A stretch of 64,000 bases of DNA from Patiria miniata (lineage: Eukaryota; Echinodermata; Asteroidea; Valvatida; Asterinidae): positions 15,625,162 to 15,689,161 of the forward strand of contig NW_024037072.1 of the NCBI RefSeq assembly GCF_015706575.1, given 5' to 3'. Each line of letters starts with the position of its first letter. Positions within the stretch are counted from its first letter, which is position 1. This document shows, one piece after another, positions 52,097-63,960 of the stretch. The translations under genes and the position numbers were made by a program. The notes below the pieces were generated by a model, which did no database searches, was not told where the DNA came from, and was given only the letters and a program-made list of their open reading frames with translations.

Positions 52097-52745
52097 TATT
52101 TATTCATAAATACTTCAGACAGTTTAGCCATTCCTATTGGTCAAGAGCCCGTCATGTGGCTGGTCTTAAACGGATGATAAAGACATGGCTAGCTGGTCTT
52201 AAACACTTTTCCAGTGTCACATAAAATGTGGACTCCTAAAAATCCTGTGCCTCTTGCCGTTTTATTGGTTGAACGTTCACAGTCCTCACGTAGGCATGCG
52301 CAACACTACCAGTGAGTCAGAATTTTAAAGTTCTAAATTCAAAACGCAACGCCCCAGGTGCGTTCTGCGCGACATCGCACAGAACGTGCCATGCATGCGT
52401 CAATCTCCATAAAAGGGTTGTTTACATCTTAATCGCTAGCTGAACAATCCATTATTAAGCTAGAGGGATGTTTCAAAAAGCATGAAGTGAACTTGTTGAA
52501 CAAAATCGGGATTTTTTGACCGAAATATTATATTTTTTTGACCGAAAAGGTATTTATGAATGGGAATAAATGTGTGCTCGGTCGGTATTAATCACTCTGT
52601 TTAAGACCGCTTAGAGTTTGGGTGCTGATAATTACCCTCGCCTCCGGCTCGGGTAATTAACAGCAAACAGACTCTAAGCGGTCTTAAACAGAGTGATTAA
52701 AACCTCTTGAGCACACATTTATTTATTCCCTTACTCATCGTGTAA
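52097..52745. mobile_element. Foldback element ending in a large hairpin, second copy type
   Basis: TATTCATAAATAC at the left is inverted at about 52552 (GTATTTATGAATGGG). 52561-52732 is a near-perfect hairpin with arms GGGAATAAATGTGTGCTC and CTCTGTTTAAGACCGCTTAG, centred on CCCTCGCCTCCGGCTCGGG. Near the left is ATTGGTCAAGAGCCCGTCA, cognate to the motif at 6260 in the other hairpin element. Confidence 0.65.
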
Positions 52746-53220
52746 TATGTATGGCGTGGATTTGTCCTGTCTTGCTGTTTTATGTACACAGGGTTTATTT
52801 AGAAGCATGCGTCCAAAAGATATATACATGTATTTATTTATATTTTATCACATTACTTCTTTACTTAGAACATGGTTGTTTTTATTTTACTTTATGTGTG
52901 CTTTTATTAGGTAGGAGATAATAATTTGCAGTCTCACAGATATGAATTTTTTCCGAAGAGAAATTTTCCCCTTTATATATACTGCACATTTATTTTGTTC
53001 ATGTCGGAGAACCAAAATACTTTCTTTGTTTTGTGTATTTTAAGATGTTGCAATTTTAAGCTGGGTCATCGAATTGGATCCAGCCAGTTTATACGAATTT
53101 AAGCTTAGGAATGGGTACATGATTCAGGATTAAATCTTCATTTTCATTAAATCAGCAACAAAAGTGTTGGTACTATTTTTTAAAATTTGGGGTAGTTTTG
53201 CCTAGTGGTTGGGTGGTTAA

Positions 53221-53440
53221 AGGAAAAAGGATCTACTGATTTAATGACAGAAATATTGCTAAAAGTGAAGATAGGACTGGTATCAAAAAATACTTGAAAT
53301 CATTCCGTCTGCAATGGTATCGTTTTGAAGAAAAAAATTATAACATTGAAGGTGGTTTCAAAATAGGGTTCCCATGGCACTACTTTTTTGATCAGTTTTC
53401 TGTTGAATAACGTTATCAAATAAGACTGGTGCAAACAAAT
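53221..53440. mobile_element. TTAA family 1 MITE, half copy, inverted
   Basis: Follows TTAA at 53217-53220. Contains GTGAAGATAGGACTGGTA and CAATGGTATCGTTTTGAAG, the reverse complement of blocks in 40809-41146. The far end is not recognisable. Confidence 0.5.
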
Positions 53441-54487
53441 AAGCCACATATTTTTTTTATAATTCTATTTATTTTATCTCTGTATTTCAGACCTTTGTCC
53501 ACTAATTACATTATTTACAACACTTACTAATCAATACATTGTACAAGACAGATAAAAAGCGCACAATTATCACATTGAATTTCTGATGAGAAATTTACAA
53601 GTTTCTTTATCAGGAAATGCACATTTATCCTTGCCAGAGCTGTGATGTGTCAGTTTATTTTTAATTCACTTCAAAAGTATGGATGGTTTTGCATGTTACT
53701 TAAAACCTTATTTGATTCGTTCATGCCATGATGGCAGCTGCACAAGTGAAGCAACATTCCTTGGCCATATTTTCTGGTAGTATTTACCATGATTTCAGCA
53801 GTAAACATACATGAACTGGCACCACATCTGCTACTCCATCATTTGTGTACCACACACAGTAAAGCAGCTAACAAGATTACCAATAAAAACATGGGACAAT
53901 TTCTAGAATACATGCAGTAGCAGCTGCTGCAAAGTACAGAAGGCTATACCTTTGCACATGCTGTAGAACACGAATATGTTAATACTCCTGTACCTTGTGA
54001 GCATGTATTTTGTGTAGATGAGCATACATGTGGACCCAAGCAAACATACTTGTAATAACAAGACAATCTGCCAACTCCTGTTATTCTGCTGTTTCTTTTC
54101 TCAAATTTCAGATTGTAATTGCAATTGTCATTCCAAAAAACGAACTCCAAAGCTTTTCTATTAAAAAAAAGTTGTATTATAATTGCATGCCCGTTTGGTA
54201 TTTGAGGTCAGTTTTACAAGCTGATTGATATCCTCTGTACAATTTTTTTTTAAATTTTATTTTGGGATCTTCTTTTTCTCAGCAGTATTACTGGTAATAT
54301 TGTGGCTAGCTTTGGTAATGGCAGTCACAACTGAGTCCAGTTTCATGAGCTATTGAACCAAAATAATATTACTCTGCGAGAAGATCAGCAGAGTACCGGT
54401 GACAAGCTAGAGCCATTACATGGCATTTTAGCTGGTAACCTGAATTGGTGATTAGCAAAATACATGCACTTCTGCACTTCATCTCCA

Positions 54488-54568
54488 TGAAATAGTCTCC
54501 TGGTACGACTCAACATGCATACATAATTATGTACTATATGTTGAGTCATACCAGGCGACTATTTCATG
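54488..54568. repeat. Hairpin, about 80 bp
   Basis: ATGAAATAGTCTCCTGGTAC and its near complement at the right (ATACCAGGCGACTATTTCAT) enclose GACTCAACATgcat...ATGTTGAGTC. Arms of about 35 bases with three mismatches. Confidence 0.8.
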
Positions 54569-56490
54569 CTGTACAACTTTGTGTAATATTATTGACATAA
54601 ACAACATTTACACATGTTCTGAAATATTAAACAATGTCTAGAACTTGCATTCATATACAAATTTTGCTTTTCCAAATTTTTACAAATAAGTCTGTAACTT
54701 ATTACAAGTATTTTTGCATGATTGGTTGTCATTTGCAAATGTACATTTATCTCAGTGCAATTTTGTTTGGTTTATTCATTCTTAGGACTTAAAAAAAACA
54801 AACCCACCTTGCAATATTCAGGGCCAGAGAATCTTTGTTTAAGACTTTTATAAAAACAAACGTTGAGATTTTGGTACGCTTGGTTCTTTTGGGTTGTTTT
54901 GGGAATGAGTTTTAAGTTACACGTTGGCACAAATTACATTTTAAAAAGAATAACTTTTTAAGTGCATTCTTTAAAATTATGCCATAAAAGGATAAAAAAA
55001 AAGGCATTAATGTTTATTGAACATTTATCTAATCTCTGGCATTTATGTAAGTGATACATCCAATCAAATTCTTTAAATTGTTTTTATTAATTTAACAATT
55101 GTAAGCATAGCTTTCTTTTGTACATAAGAGCAAATTTAGAAAAGAAGCACGCATTCTTTGGCGTTTCTACGCTAAGGCACTCGGGGCAGTTCGGAGTAGA
55201 AAAAGAGGCACTTTTTGCTCAATATACATTTATACACATACATTTATACACAATCTTTGTTTCTTCTTTTTTTTTTGAAAAAAAAAATGCATATTAAGAT
55301 TTCCTTCTGCAATAAAATTCAATTGAACTTTTAAGAATTTGTTCTTTGATGTTGCATTAAAGATCTGCATAAAACACATCAATTACAAAAAAAGAATTCC
55401 TTTCTAAAAAATAGAATTCCTTGTTGGTAGAACACCTAAAGAAATTCCTTAAAAAGAATTCAAGTTGATTGCTTTCTGATTGAACTACATGTATTTAAAA
55501 GGGAAAAAATATTTACATTTGTATTACATGTACATGTATTAACTTAATCAAAGCTGCAGCTGTTTCATGTAATTTGAGTAGTGCTCACAAATATTCAGTT
55601 TTAATTGTCAACAATCAAGAACTCTGAATTGAGTTCCTACTATTGGCAAGTACCAATCAGCACAGACTAGGATACCCTGTCATTATTGAAGTATTACATT
55701 TGTAATATTGCATCTATTACAATTCATTCTATTTTGGTACAAACTAGATTATTTTGGCGTTCAAAATCAGATCTCACAAAAAGCGCTACTTTGCATAATG
55801 CTGTGGCGTACAGTGTATATTTAAATGTATGCATAATATACTTACATGACTGATAGAAAGAAATTGGGCCTTGAGTAAATACTAATTCTCGATCTTGAAA
55901 TCTTAGATTTACATTGAACTCCCTTTACAGCACGATTGCTGGGTCTAATTAGAATACAAGAATGATTAAACAGCTTTCATTAAAGAATATCAGAGACAAT
56001 CAGAATTATGAGAGTATTTTTCAGTTAATATGGTTAAACCATATGGGGTATTTGGTTTTATTTAATTCATCCATGGTTATAGCCGGCTTCTTTATACTGA
56101 GTTGAATGTAATACGTAAATGCTGGCTTATTTTTTATCAATACCTCACTGCTGCCTTGCCCTGTATGTAAATACTGCATAGTTGATCAAGAGTATATCCT
56201 ATTAAATATATGAATCTGGTTCACTTAACTTTATATTATTCCAAAAAAATGGGGGGGGGGGGGGGGGTAGGGGAATATATCAGCATTTACTAATAAAGTC
56301 TACATATACACATGTAGGTCATATGAAAATCTTGTTTATCCAGCTGAGTTCAAATTTCATACATTATGTTACACATTTGTATGTTGATGCTAGCCTGCTA
56401 ACGGCATCATGTTTTCAACAATGGAACAATGAAAAACGCCTGCAGGCTTCAAGCCGACATGTCAAGGATCATATTATCATCAGTGTATTG

Positions 56491-56503
56491 GTTGCCAAGC
56501 AAC
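56491..56503. promoter_or_regulatory. X-box-like RFX site
   Basis: GTTGCCAAGCAAC fits GTNRCC-(0-3)-RGYAAC with one spacer base. It is about 830 bases beyond the SAXO stop codon. Function unproven. Confidence 0.4.
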
Positions 56504-57333
56504 GTCAGGCACAGGCCAAAACAAAATTGTTGCTATATTTAACGTGTAGAATGATGAAAAGGTTGATTAAACTGGAGTAAACAAAATGTATCCTGATACT
56601 TGCTCAATTTGTTTGGCCTTTCAGACCCTTACAAAAGAAAGGTTCTTTTACGTACATTTATAGGCCGTAAGACAATCCACGCACCTGTAAACAAGCAGGC
56701 CAGATGGTTGTTGGGGTAACTGTAATGCATCCAACATGAGTGCAAAAAGCGTTTTTTTTTGTAGAAATTGATGTGTGACTGTTGAACTGTCACAGTGTTT
56801 GGTTGCGGGCAGCAATACTGAACTGAACTGATATAAATTTTGATTCATCATCAAAACACTTAACATTGATTTACATTCATCATTCAACATGGGTTAAATT
56901 AATTTAACAAAACTCAACACTTAACTTGTAGAATTTAATTTTTTGTTAACTCATTGGTCAAAAGTTCTTGAACAGGAAAGGAAAAATTGATAATTTTAAA
57001 ATATTGCACTCTACTTTTGTTATACTGAACAAGGTCACAAGTGCCTCGTAATTGTCATAAAAAAAATAATAGATTGACTTGACATAACTGTTTTTTTTCG
57101 CAAAATTCTTTCGGATTCCACCCTATTTTTCAATTAAAAACTTTCCCCAACTTTCTCGGCAGCTTGTGACAATGTATACGAGATATCCTTACAAGTTATT
57201 TTTTTGCAGCTGTTTTACCTTTCATGGTTTCATGGACTTCTACTGAAGATCTTGCAAGCAACCTTCTTCAGGCTTAAATATAATCTGTGATGGATCTTAT
57301 TTCCCTGACCATACCATGTAAGTTGTGATGATC

Positions 57334-58334
57334 TCATGCGTAGGTTGCCTGTTCAAGACTGATTTGCTGTTGTGGTGTCTTGATGACCCGCTCGGTCTCC
57401 CCGTTCCATGCGTTCTTCACCCAGACCTCGTGCCCCCTCTGGTCTCTCTGAGTGTACATGTACCCGCTAGCAGGCAGATTGATGGCAGGGCAAGGTGTCA
57501 TCTCCTTTGCTGTGAAGTCCAGTTTGTAGAAAGTGCGGTCGTCAAATGGATCGCTGCTCTGTCGTGCGGTGCGATCGGGGCCCATGCTTCTTGCTGGCGT
57601 GGTGTGCTTTGGCACATAGTGGGCACGATAGTTGGTGGAACCTTCGAATGGGACTTCTGGTCGCTCGTACGGGCGCTGAGATGGGTCGCCTCGTCGCTCG
57701 GGCATGCTGTTCCACTTGCGGAAATCTGAATTGTAGTTGGTGCGGTCGTCGAACGGGACATCTGCTTTTCGCCCCTGTGAGACTGGACGCCGTGCTGAGG
57801 CCGGGCGAATCTTGTGCGGTTGGTAGGCCAACTTGTTGGTCGTGTACAGATCCATATCGCCAGCAGGTTTCTGGTACGTCTCGGGGACGTGGGCCTGGAT
57901 GGGCCCGCAGTCCCACTTCTTGTAGTCTGACTTGAAGGTCGTGTTGTCTTCGAAAGGCAGGTCTGACTTCAGTGGGGTGGCGTCGGGTTTGAAGTTGTCC
58001 GAGCGGTACCCGTCCTTGTTGGTGAAATCGCGCTGGAATGTCGTCAGGCCGTCAAACTTGTGCGGGCTCTTCTGGTAGGTATCCAGCGGCCGTACGTGCC
58101 TGGCCTGTGGGGCGTGGGGGATGTACGAGACCTTGTGGCTGGTCTGGTCCTCAAAAGGCGCCTCTGATCGTTGCGTGTTTTCGGCTGGCCGTAGGCTCTG
58201 ACGGGGATCAACCTTCTTGGGCTGGTAATCACGAGCGAATGTAGACAGGCCGTCAAAGGCTGCCGACGGGGGAACATAGCTGTGGTAGCCCTTGCCTTGG
58301 TCTTTAGTAGGCAAACTCCACCTGCGATAGTCAT
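57334..58334 (-). CDS. SAXO2: SAXO exon 4 (stop TGA), Mn-module exon
   Basis: Acceptor CTTTCTGCAG. Encodes DDYRRWSLPTKDQGKGYHSY, then five PFxxxTxxKxxY-type modules alternating with FDGLTTFQRDF and AGDMDLYTTNKLAYQPH-type spacers, ending ISLEQATYA. 333 residues, basic and low in hydrophobics. Confidence 0.95.
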
Positions 58335-61300
58335 CTGCAGAAAGGGAAAAATCACACCTTGGTTTTTAGCACATTTTCCACTGCAATGTTCAAATTCCTA
58401 CCCTATGTCATCCCTTAAAAATTGCTGTAGTTTGGGATTTCTACATGAGGCACTGAATTGCCTTAATTTAACTTACAGATCATCAAAACCGAAAAGGAAA
58501 TCTTGAAGTTCACAAATAGTGTATCCTCACATGACATTTTCTTGTATGTTTTCAGCAGCTGACCTATCGCTGTTTGCAAGTTAGCCACGCCTCTTAGACA
58601 ACCCTATATACGTTAAGTTTTGTTTGTCTCAGATTTTGCGCATTCTGCGTCCATTTGTACATCATGCAATTGAACAATATTTCACAAGCTGACGTTGACA
58701 TGATTCTACCGCGATAGTTCAATTAAACCAAATTTTTAAATATTAAAAAAAAAAATTAAACTTCCAAACAAAACCCTTCGAAGATCAAACAAACACGGAA
58801 TGGTTTCATACTTTTATTTTTCAAAGCTGCATGAGCTGGTAGTAACCAGTTTAGTTTGAAGTTAAATTTAGCATTTGAAATAAAATTTTAGATCACATCA
58901 ACAGATGGTGAAATGACAGTCGAGCTACTAACCATTTACAACAGTCGACTGGATTTTGCACTGTAAGTGCATAACACTAGCTCAAAATTAATTGTGTACG
59001 GTTTGAGCAGGTTTTTTTACAAGTAATTTTGACCAATGCATACTGAGAACAAAATTTCAAATCCTCATTTTGTATAAATTTTTTTTAATTCTTCATACCT
59101 TAGGTCAAGAATTTTCTTAAAAACATGTACACTAAATATCTAATAATATAAACCCTAAGTCTGTTTGTATACGTTATGTCTAATTTTATCCTCTGCACCA
59201 ACAAAAATGTCAACTTTGCATTTTGTATTTAAAAAAACTCCTTATAATGCCTTTAGATTTTAATCAACGAGATTTGTACTTTTGTAACGTCTTAACAACT
59301 CACCTGTGTATGTTGGGTTCCCCGGAATTGTCCCGTCGGCACGTGACGGGTGTGGTCGCCACGGAAACTCTTGACGGGCTCCGACTTGCGACCCGGGTAG
59401 TCCTTGGTGTAGGAGGTCAGATGGTCGACATCACCGCTGGGTCTGCGGTAGGGTTCCGGCTGATGGATCGGGGGACGGTTCGTCTCACGGGGGACAAAGT
59501 CCACTCTGAAAATATCCGGAAAAAAGAGAAAAGTTTGCGACTGTCCATATTCACAAGAAACTTTGGCAAACCAGGGTTCGACTTGAACTTTTTGTTCACT
59601 AGCCAGCCGGGCTACTGAAACAGACTCTTAACCAGCCTGCAGGCATTTTCACTAGACCGCATGTTCTTCTTTTATAGAGTGTCTCATTTATAAACAACAA
59701 AGAGCATACATCTTAAACATGTATCCTGAGGCAATCTTGTCACTGTTTTTAAGAAACAGATCTAATAATTTATCCCTAAACAGTTAATAAAATTAGACAC
59801 AAATTGATACAGGTCTGCTTTTTGAATTTAATGATATATTTCTTCCTGTCCTTTCATCTTTGCCCAAGCCCAATAATTTCTGACTCGCCAGCCGGGCTAC
59901 TCGAGGAATAGTTTGACTAGCCTGCTGCTGTTTTGACTAGCATTTGGCTAGCGGGCTACCGCTAAAGTCGAACCCTGGGTAAACCCTTTCCCAACTTGTG
60001 GAAAGTAAATCTAATATAAAAACATGGATAAACACAAATGATTGGCCGGAGCATGAATTGAACTTGCAACCTTTGGCTACACAACTTGGAAACATGTGAG
60101 AACCTAAATTTTGGCACCTCTTTATCACAACGACGTCTACTTTGAGCTTCCCCTCAAAAAGCTATCTTGCACCCCCAAAAAGTGGAAACTTTGAAGTTTT
60201 CTGAAAATTCATTCATCAACAAATATTCTTTTGGATTGGTTGTGCGAACACAGCTGTTGCTGGGATATATTTACAACAGTGGAGAACAGTTTTGTTTTAT
60301 AAAGGGGTAACCGGGCATGCTGCAAAACTGACCAAGTGCTCGACTCAAAAGTCATTTTGAAAAAAATAAAAAATAAAACTTGGGACTTATATCCAATCAA
60401 TATCCTAAAAATAATGGCAAAGAGAAATACATGTAAAATGGGCCTACTGAATTAAGACACTGTCTGTTAAACTGTCCATTTGAAAATTACTATTATTGCA
60501 GCAACAATAGTTACAAATTAAACTCTTCCTAGTATTGTTCTTCATAGTAACTGAATCTATTTCCAACCTCTCGCATTAGGGAGAGAATTTCGGGAGACAA
60601 GGGGTAGAACTAGAATCAGACAAGCCACAAGTTGACAAGGCTTTTACCTGTGGGTGGTGGCATCGGACATGGAGCCTGTCCCCTGGATCATCTGCTCCTG
60701 GGGCTTGAAACTGTCCCGCATCAGGTTGCCTGGATACGGCTTGTACTTGTTGGTGTACTCGGAGAGTACGCACGGCCCTTTGCTGACTGGGGCCTGAGGC
60801 CTGTGCGGGCATCGATGACGCCTGCGAAAAAAAAGACAAGGAAATAAAGTAAAGGAATTTTTTTATGAAGGTACATTTGCGAAGTTATTATACAAGTTTA
60901 TTATTTTCAGATACTGTGCGCCTTACAAATGCTTTATTATAATTAAGTTTAAAAATTTGCTATTAAAACCATGAGACCAGCTCCTGTGGTTTTCAAAATT
61001 GTTGTCAGGTCAGTACTGTACAGTATAGCCCAACCACTGTGAAATTAGATGATGCTTGCTTGATAAACTGAACTACGAAGCTCAAATGTGTACATGTACA
61101 AAAAAATGTACATTTGTACACTGGATTGTTTTAATATTATAACTATTCTGTACAATGGAATTTGGTTAATTGTTGGATGAATAAACATACTGTGACAAGA
61201 AATTCTATATTGTTTTGGAATGTTTCCTTTTTCATGGTTTTTTGGCCGGTTTGGGCTGGGAAAGGGGTGATGTAAAATGTAATTGCAATTTAAATCAATT

Positions 61301-63960
61301 TGCAATATGGGTACATGTTTACACAGAAAAACACACCCTTAAAATTAGTATTTCTTAATTTTTACTCCTTTTTCAGTAACTTCACTTTTAAAATGCAGCC
61401 AGTTCACTTCACCCACTGCATCAACAAAACGGTTGCCAAGGCAACGCCACTATGGTTCATTATTGATACGCCATTGTAAAAAATTCATCCCTCCATGGTC
61501 AGGCGTTGCCGAGGGCAACAGTGGTGCCAGCTGATGAATGTGAGCCAGCAGACGGCAATTTCCTCGATATTGATTGTGGATGAGAACGACCTACCGAGCC
61601 TAATGAGCTGCGGCAATGAGAAATGAAAGGACCCACTCCAATAGATCAATTATCCAATTTAAATATCAAATTCTTTGTTCACGGAAGTATGATTTCTGAG
61701 AATTAATATTGGTTTTACATGTACGTTAGTTCCATATGAAACCTTGAGATCCGTATTATAAGATTAAACAATCTTTAAGAGTACTTTTATTGGTAAAAGA
61801 AAAATAGCACACATCATCTTCAATCTTGGGTCTATAGCCATGGTGTAGTTGATTTAACAGTTTTAACTAGCTTTTAAACAAACATTCACATTCTTATCAT
61901 TTGTTAACTGCATAACTACACACAGCAGCACACATCTGAGGCTTAATCAAATAAAATAAAAAAATTAAAAAGAAAAAAAAATACAAATATTTGAATCATT
62001 AGCAACGGTGCTAATTCTATGAGCCCATTAATGGCAATTATTTGTTCGGCTGACAAGGTTGGCCAATACCTTTTGCCGCGGCGTTACCCCTGTGCAAACA
62101 CTATATGACAATCAAGTGGTACTTTTACATTATGCAAAGCTGTATTCAAGCCCACAAAGGCAATCATGGTGACAGTTGCGACTGAGAGAGTGGATTTTTT
62201 TTTAACCATCAGGAAAGGGGTACAGAAGGCATACAATTGTACATTCACTTTTGTCACCAGAAGGGCTTGACATTTTTGTTCAAAGTAGCCAGAATCTGTC
62301 TAAAAAACAAAAATCTGACATAAACATCAGGCCAAAAAAAAAAAAAAAAAATGGGTTTCTGGTCAGACCGAAGTTCCGGAATTGATGCGGCAACGCGTTT
62401 TTTGGGTGTTTTTTTTTTTTCAAGCTTGTATTGTACAGACAAGGTGGGTACTATTTTGCTTTTTTTGTGTCCTCATTATACATTGGTGTCCTCCATAATT
62501 TGCCTTGGTGCCCTTTATCATTTGCCTTGGTGCAATTTCCCCATTCCTTGGTGCTCCTTGGTACAAAAATTTGAGGAGGGGCGGCAATAGAGGGCGCTGT
62601 TGTAGCTTCCGTGTTAATTTGAAAAAAAGAAAAGAAGGTTGACGCGCATGATTAAAATCGATGCGCGCGCTGACCAGAGACACGAGTATATTTTTTTTTT
62701 TGCCTAAGGAAATCTATTTCTCTTCTTTTGGAGAGGTCGTTCATAAGAGGAAAATATCTCATGACATATCTTAAGTCATTCCACTTTCATCACAAATTTT
62801 TCTCACAACAAATAGGTGTGAATCCAACATTGAGAAATTCCAACAGTCTTTCTGACCGTGTCTTTTCTTTTCAATAGCCACATTATTTTCTTCAATCATT
62901 GACTCTAAAGTGGATGAGTTTATTTGAGTTAAAAGGCGGCATATGTGCTGCTCTTTGAACTATTAAGTAGTAAGATCAAGCACTGTGATAGCAACCTTTG
63001 GCATGGGTGTACTGTTCTGTGTTCATGTCAGCCAGACAAAACAGCAATTTATTTTGCAACAGTGACCCTTGCACTCTGGAAGTATGAGAAATTGGCGTAA
63101 CTAGCCTCACACGACAGGTGTGTTTTAGCTTCAAATGAAAAACTGTGCTCAGCATAAAACACCAGCAGAATTGATGTAGTTTTACATGGCATTTGCCCAA
63201 AATGCATTGTTCTGTCCACAATCACCATGATCACTGCTTCATTTCCATTAACTTATTTACATACGCTGGGAAAAATAGAATTAGCATAAATAGAATTATA
63301 GCCTACAAATAACATTTCGATTAATAGTTTGAGAAAATCTAGGAAATCTTTGGACAAAACGTCTGACATGTCCAAGACTAATCCAAGTTCAAGACAACGC
63401 AACCCAATTCCAAAGTTTTCTATAAATTCTGTTATGATTTTCATTTTGATAGAACGACAAATTACACGTAAAATCCAAACTTGTGAAAGCAATAAAACAC
63501 ATTTGTGTTTTGGATTGTTGAGTGTTGACGAATCGTTTGTATGTTGGTCGATAACTTACAAGAAAGCAAAAGCTTGCCAACCATTTAATTCAATCATTGA
63601 GGAAGGAACACAAATGTCCAAGTTATAAATGTTTGATTATCAAATCAATTTTTAATGACCTTTTTCCCCGTCAGTCGTGCAGTTTTTCTTAGAAACCATA
63701 GCATAAGAACAAGCTACGATGGGTCTTATAATATTTGTTTTAACAATTCATCAACAACATAATCAGCTTAGCAACAATATAAAACAATTCAAAGGCAAGT
63801 CAAGTCAAAGAAGTAGGTCCAACGGAATTCTTAACATTTTTATATCCTTCAGAACACATCAATGATCAAGACTTCAAGTTAAGGAAATACATGTAGTGAG
63901 TGAATCATTATCATATGCTTACCCGCAAGTGCAAATCTGGCAAATGCATTGTTTCGTCAT
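57334..63960 (-). CDS. SAXO2: SAXO1/SAXO2-type stabilizer of axonemal microtubules
   Basis: Four exons (63923-63960, 60648-60821, 59304-59505, 57334-58334). SAXO (FAM154) proteins bind and stabilise ciliary and centriolar microtubules through an N-terminal Cys-rich part and repeated STOP-like Mn modules. Here MTKQCICQICTCGRHRCPHR gives the Cys-rich start. CVLSEYTNKYKPYPGN and several PFxDxTxYxxDFxxW-type modules (PFEDNTTFKSDYKKW, PFDDRTNYNSDFRKW, PFDDRTFYKLDF and others) follow. The exon lengths sum to 1,415, one short of a multiple of three. The frame at the end of exon 3 that fits exon 4 (GNPTYT then DDYRRWSLPTK) differs from the frame of the rest of exon 3. So there is an apparent one-base loss or assembly error between about 59335 and 59360. 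SAXO1 and SAXO2 cannot be told apart; the symbol is provisional. Confidence 0.88.
59304..59505 (-). CDS. SAXO2: SAXO exon 3 (contains an apparent frame change)
   Basis: Acceptor ATTTTCAG, donor GTGAGT. The first frame gives VDFVPRETNRPPIHQPEPYR, RPSGDVDHLTSYTKDYPGRK, SEPVKSFRGDHT. The last about 50 bases fit the family only in another frame: RADGTIPGNPTYT, which continues into DDYRRW of exon 4. Confidence 0.8.
60648..60821 (-). CDS. SAXO2: SAXO exon 2
   Basis: Acceptor TTTTTTTCGCAG, donor GTAAAA. Encodes RHRCPHRPQAPVSKGPCVLS, EYTNKYKPYPGNLMRDSFKP, QEQMIQGTGSMSDATTH. A longer open frame in another phase of the same strand is a shadow. Confidence 0.9.
61432..61445. promoter_or_regulatory. Perfect X-box (RFX site) 1 in SAXO intron 1
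   Basis: GTTGCC-AA-GGCAAC, an exact palindromic match to the RFX consensus GTNRCC-(0-3)-RGYAAC. RFX factors drive ciliary genes across animals. It lies 611 bases upstream of exon 2 in transcript direction. Confidence 0.6.
61505..61519. promoter_or_regulatory. Perfect X-box (RFX site) 2 in SAXO intron 1
   Basis: GTTGCC-GAG-GGCAAC, 60 bases from the first X-box, with a 3-base spacer. The surrounding segment (61380-61580) is less AT-rich than the rest of the intron. Confidence 0.6.
62330..62704. mobile_element. GGCC-(A)n MITE, third type
   Basis: Starts GGCC plus a long A run and GGGTTTCTGGTCAGACCGAA. Ends GCTGACCAGAGACACGAGTA, T run, GCC. Flanked by TCA/TAA. Related in layout but not closely in sequence to 47871-48240. 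The interior holds tandem CCTTGGTG(C)-type words. Confidence 0.55.
62705..63922. other. Rest of SAXO intron 1
   Basis: AT-rich intron sequence. No exon or clear repeat structure was recognised; the open frames here lack family features. Confidence 0.5.
63923..63960 (-). CDS. SAXO2: SAXO exon 1 (ATG)
   Basis: ATG at 63960, donor GTAAGC. Encodes MTKQCICQICTCG with the split Gly codon completed by exon 2 (RHRCPHR). This Cys-rich start is diagnostic for the family. Only 40 bases upstream are in the window, so the promoter is not visible. Confidence 0.9.

Larger units (their letters stand above)
51421..57333. other. Convergent intergenic region between PTS and SAXO genes
   Basis: Includes the two 3' UTRs. 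A tRNA-like fragment is at 51777-51800, a foldback element at 52097-52745, a half MITE at 53221-53440 and a hairpin at 54488-54568. 54600-56230 is very AT-rich and I see no gene or repeat structure there. A G tract lies at 56250-56267. 56491-56503 matches an X-box. Confidence 0.55.

Noticed and set aside
57325-57935. Open frames of 129-134 codons opposite the SAXO gene
   Set aside because: They are antisense shadows of SAXO exon 4, with no independent splice signals or family features.
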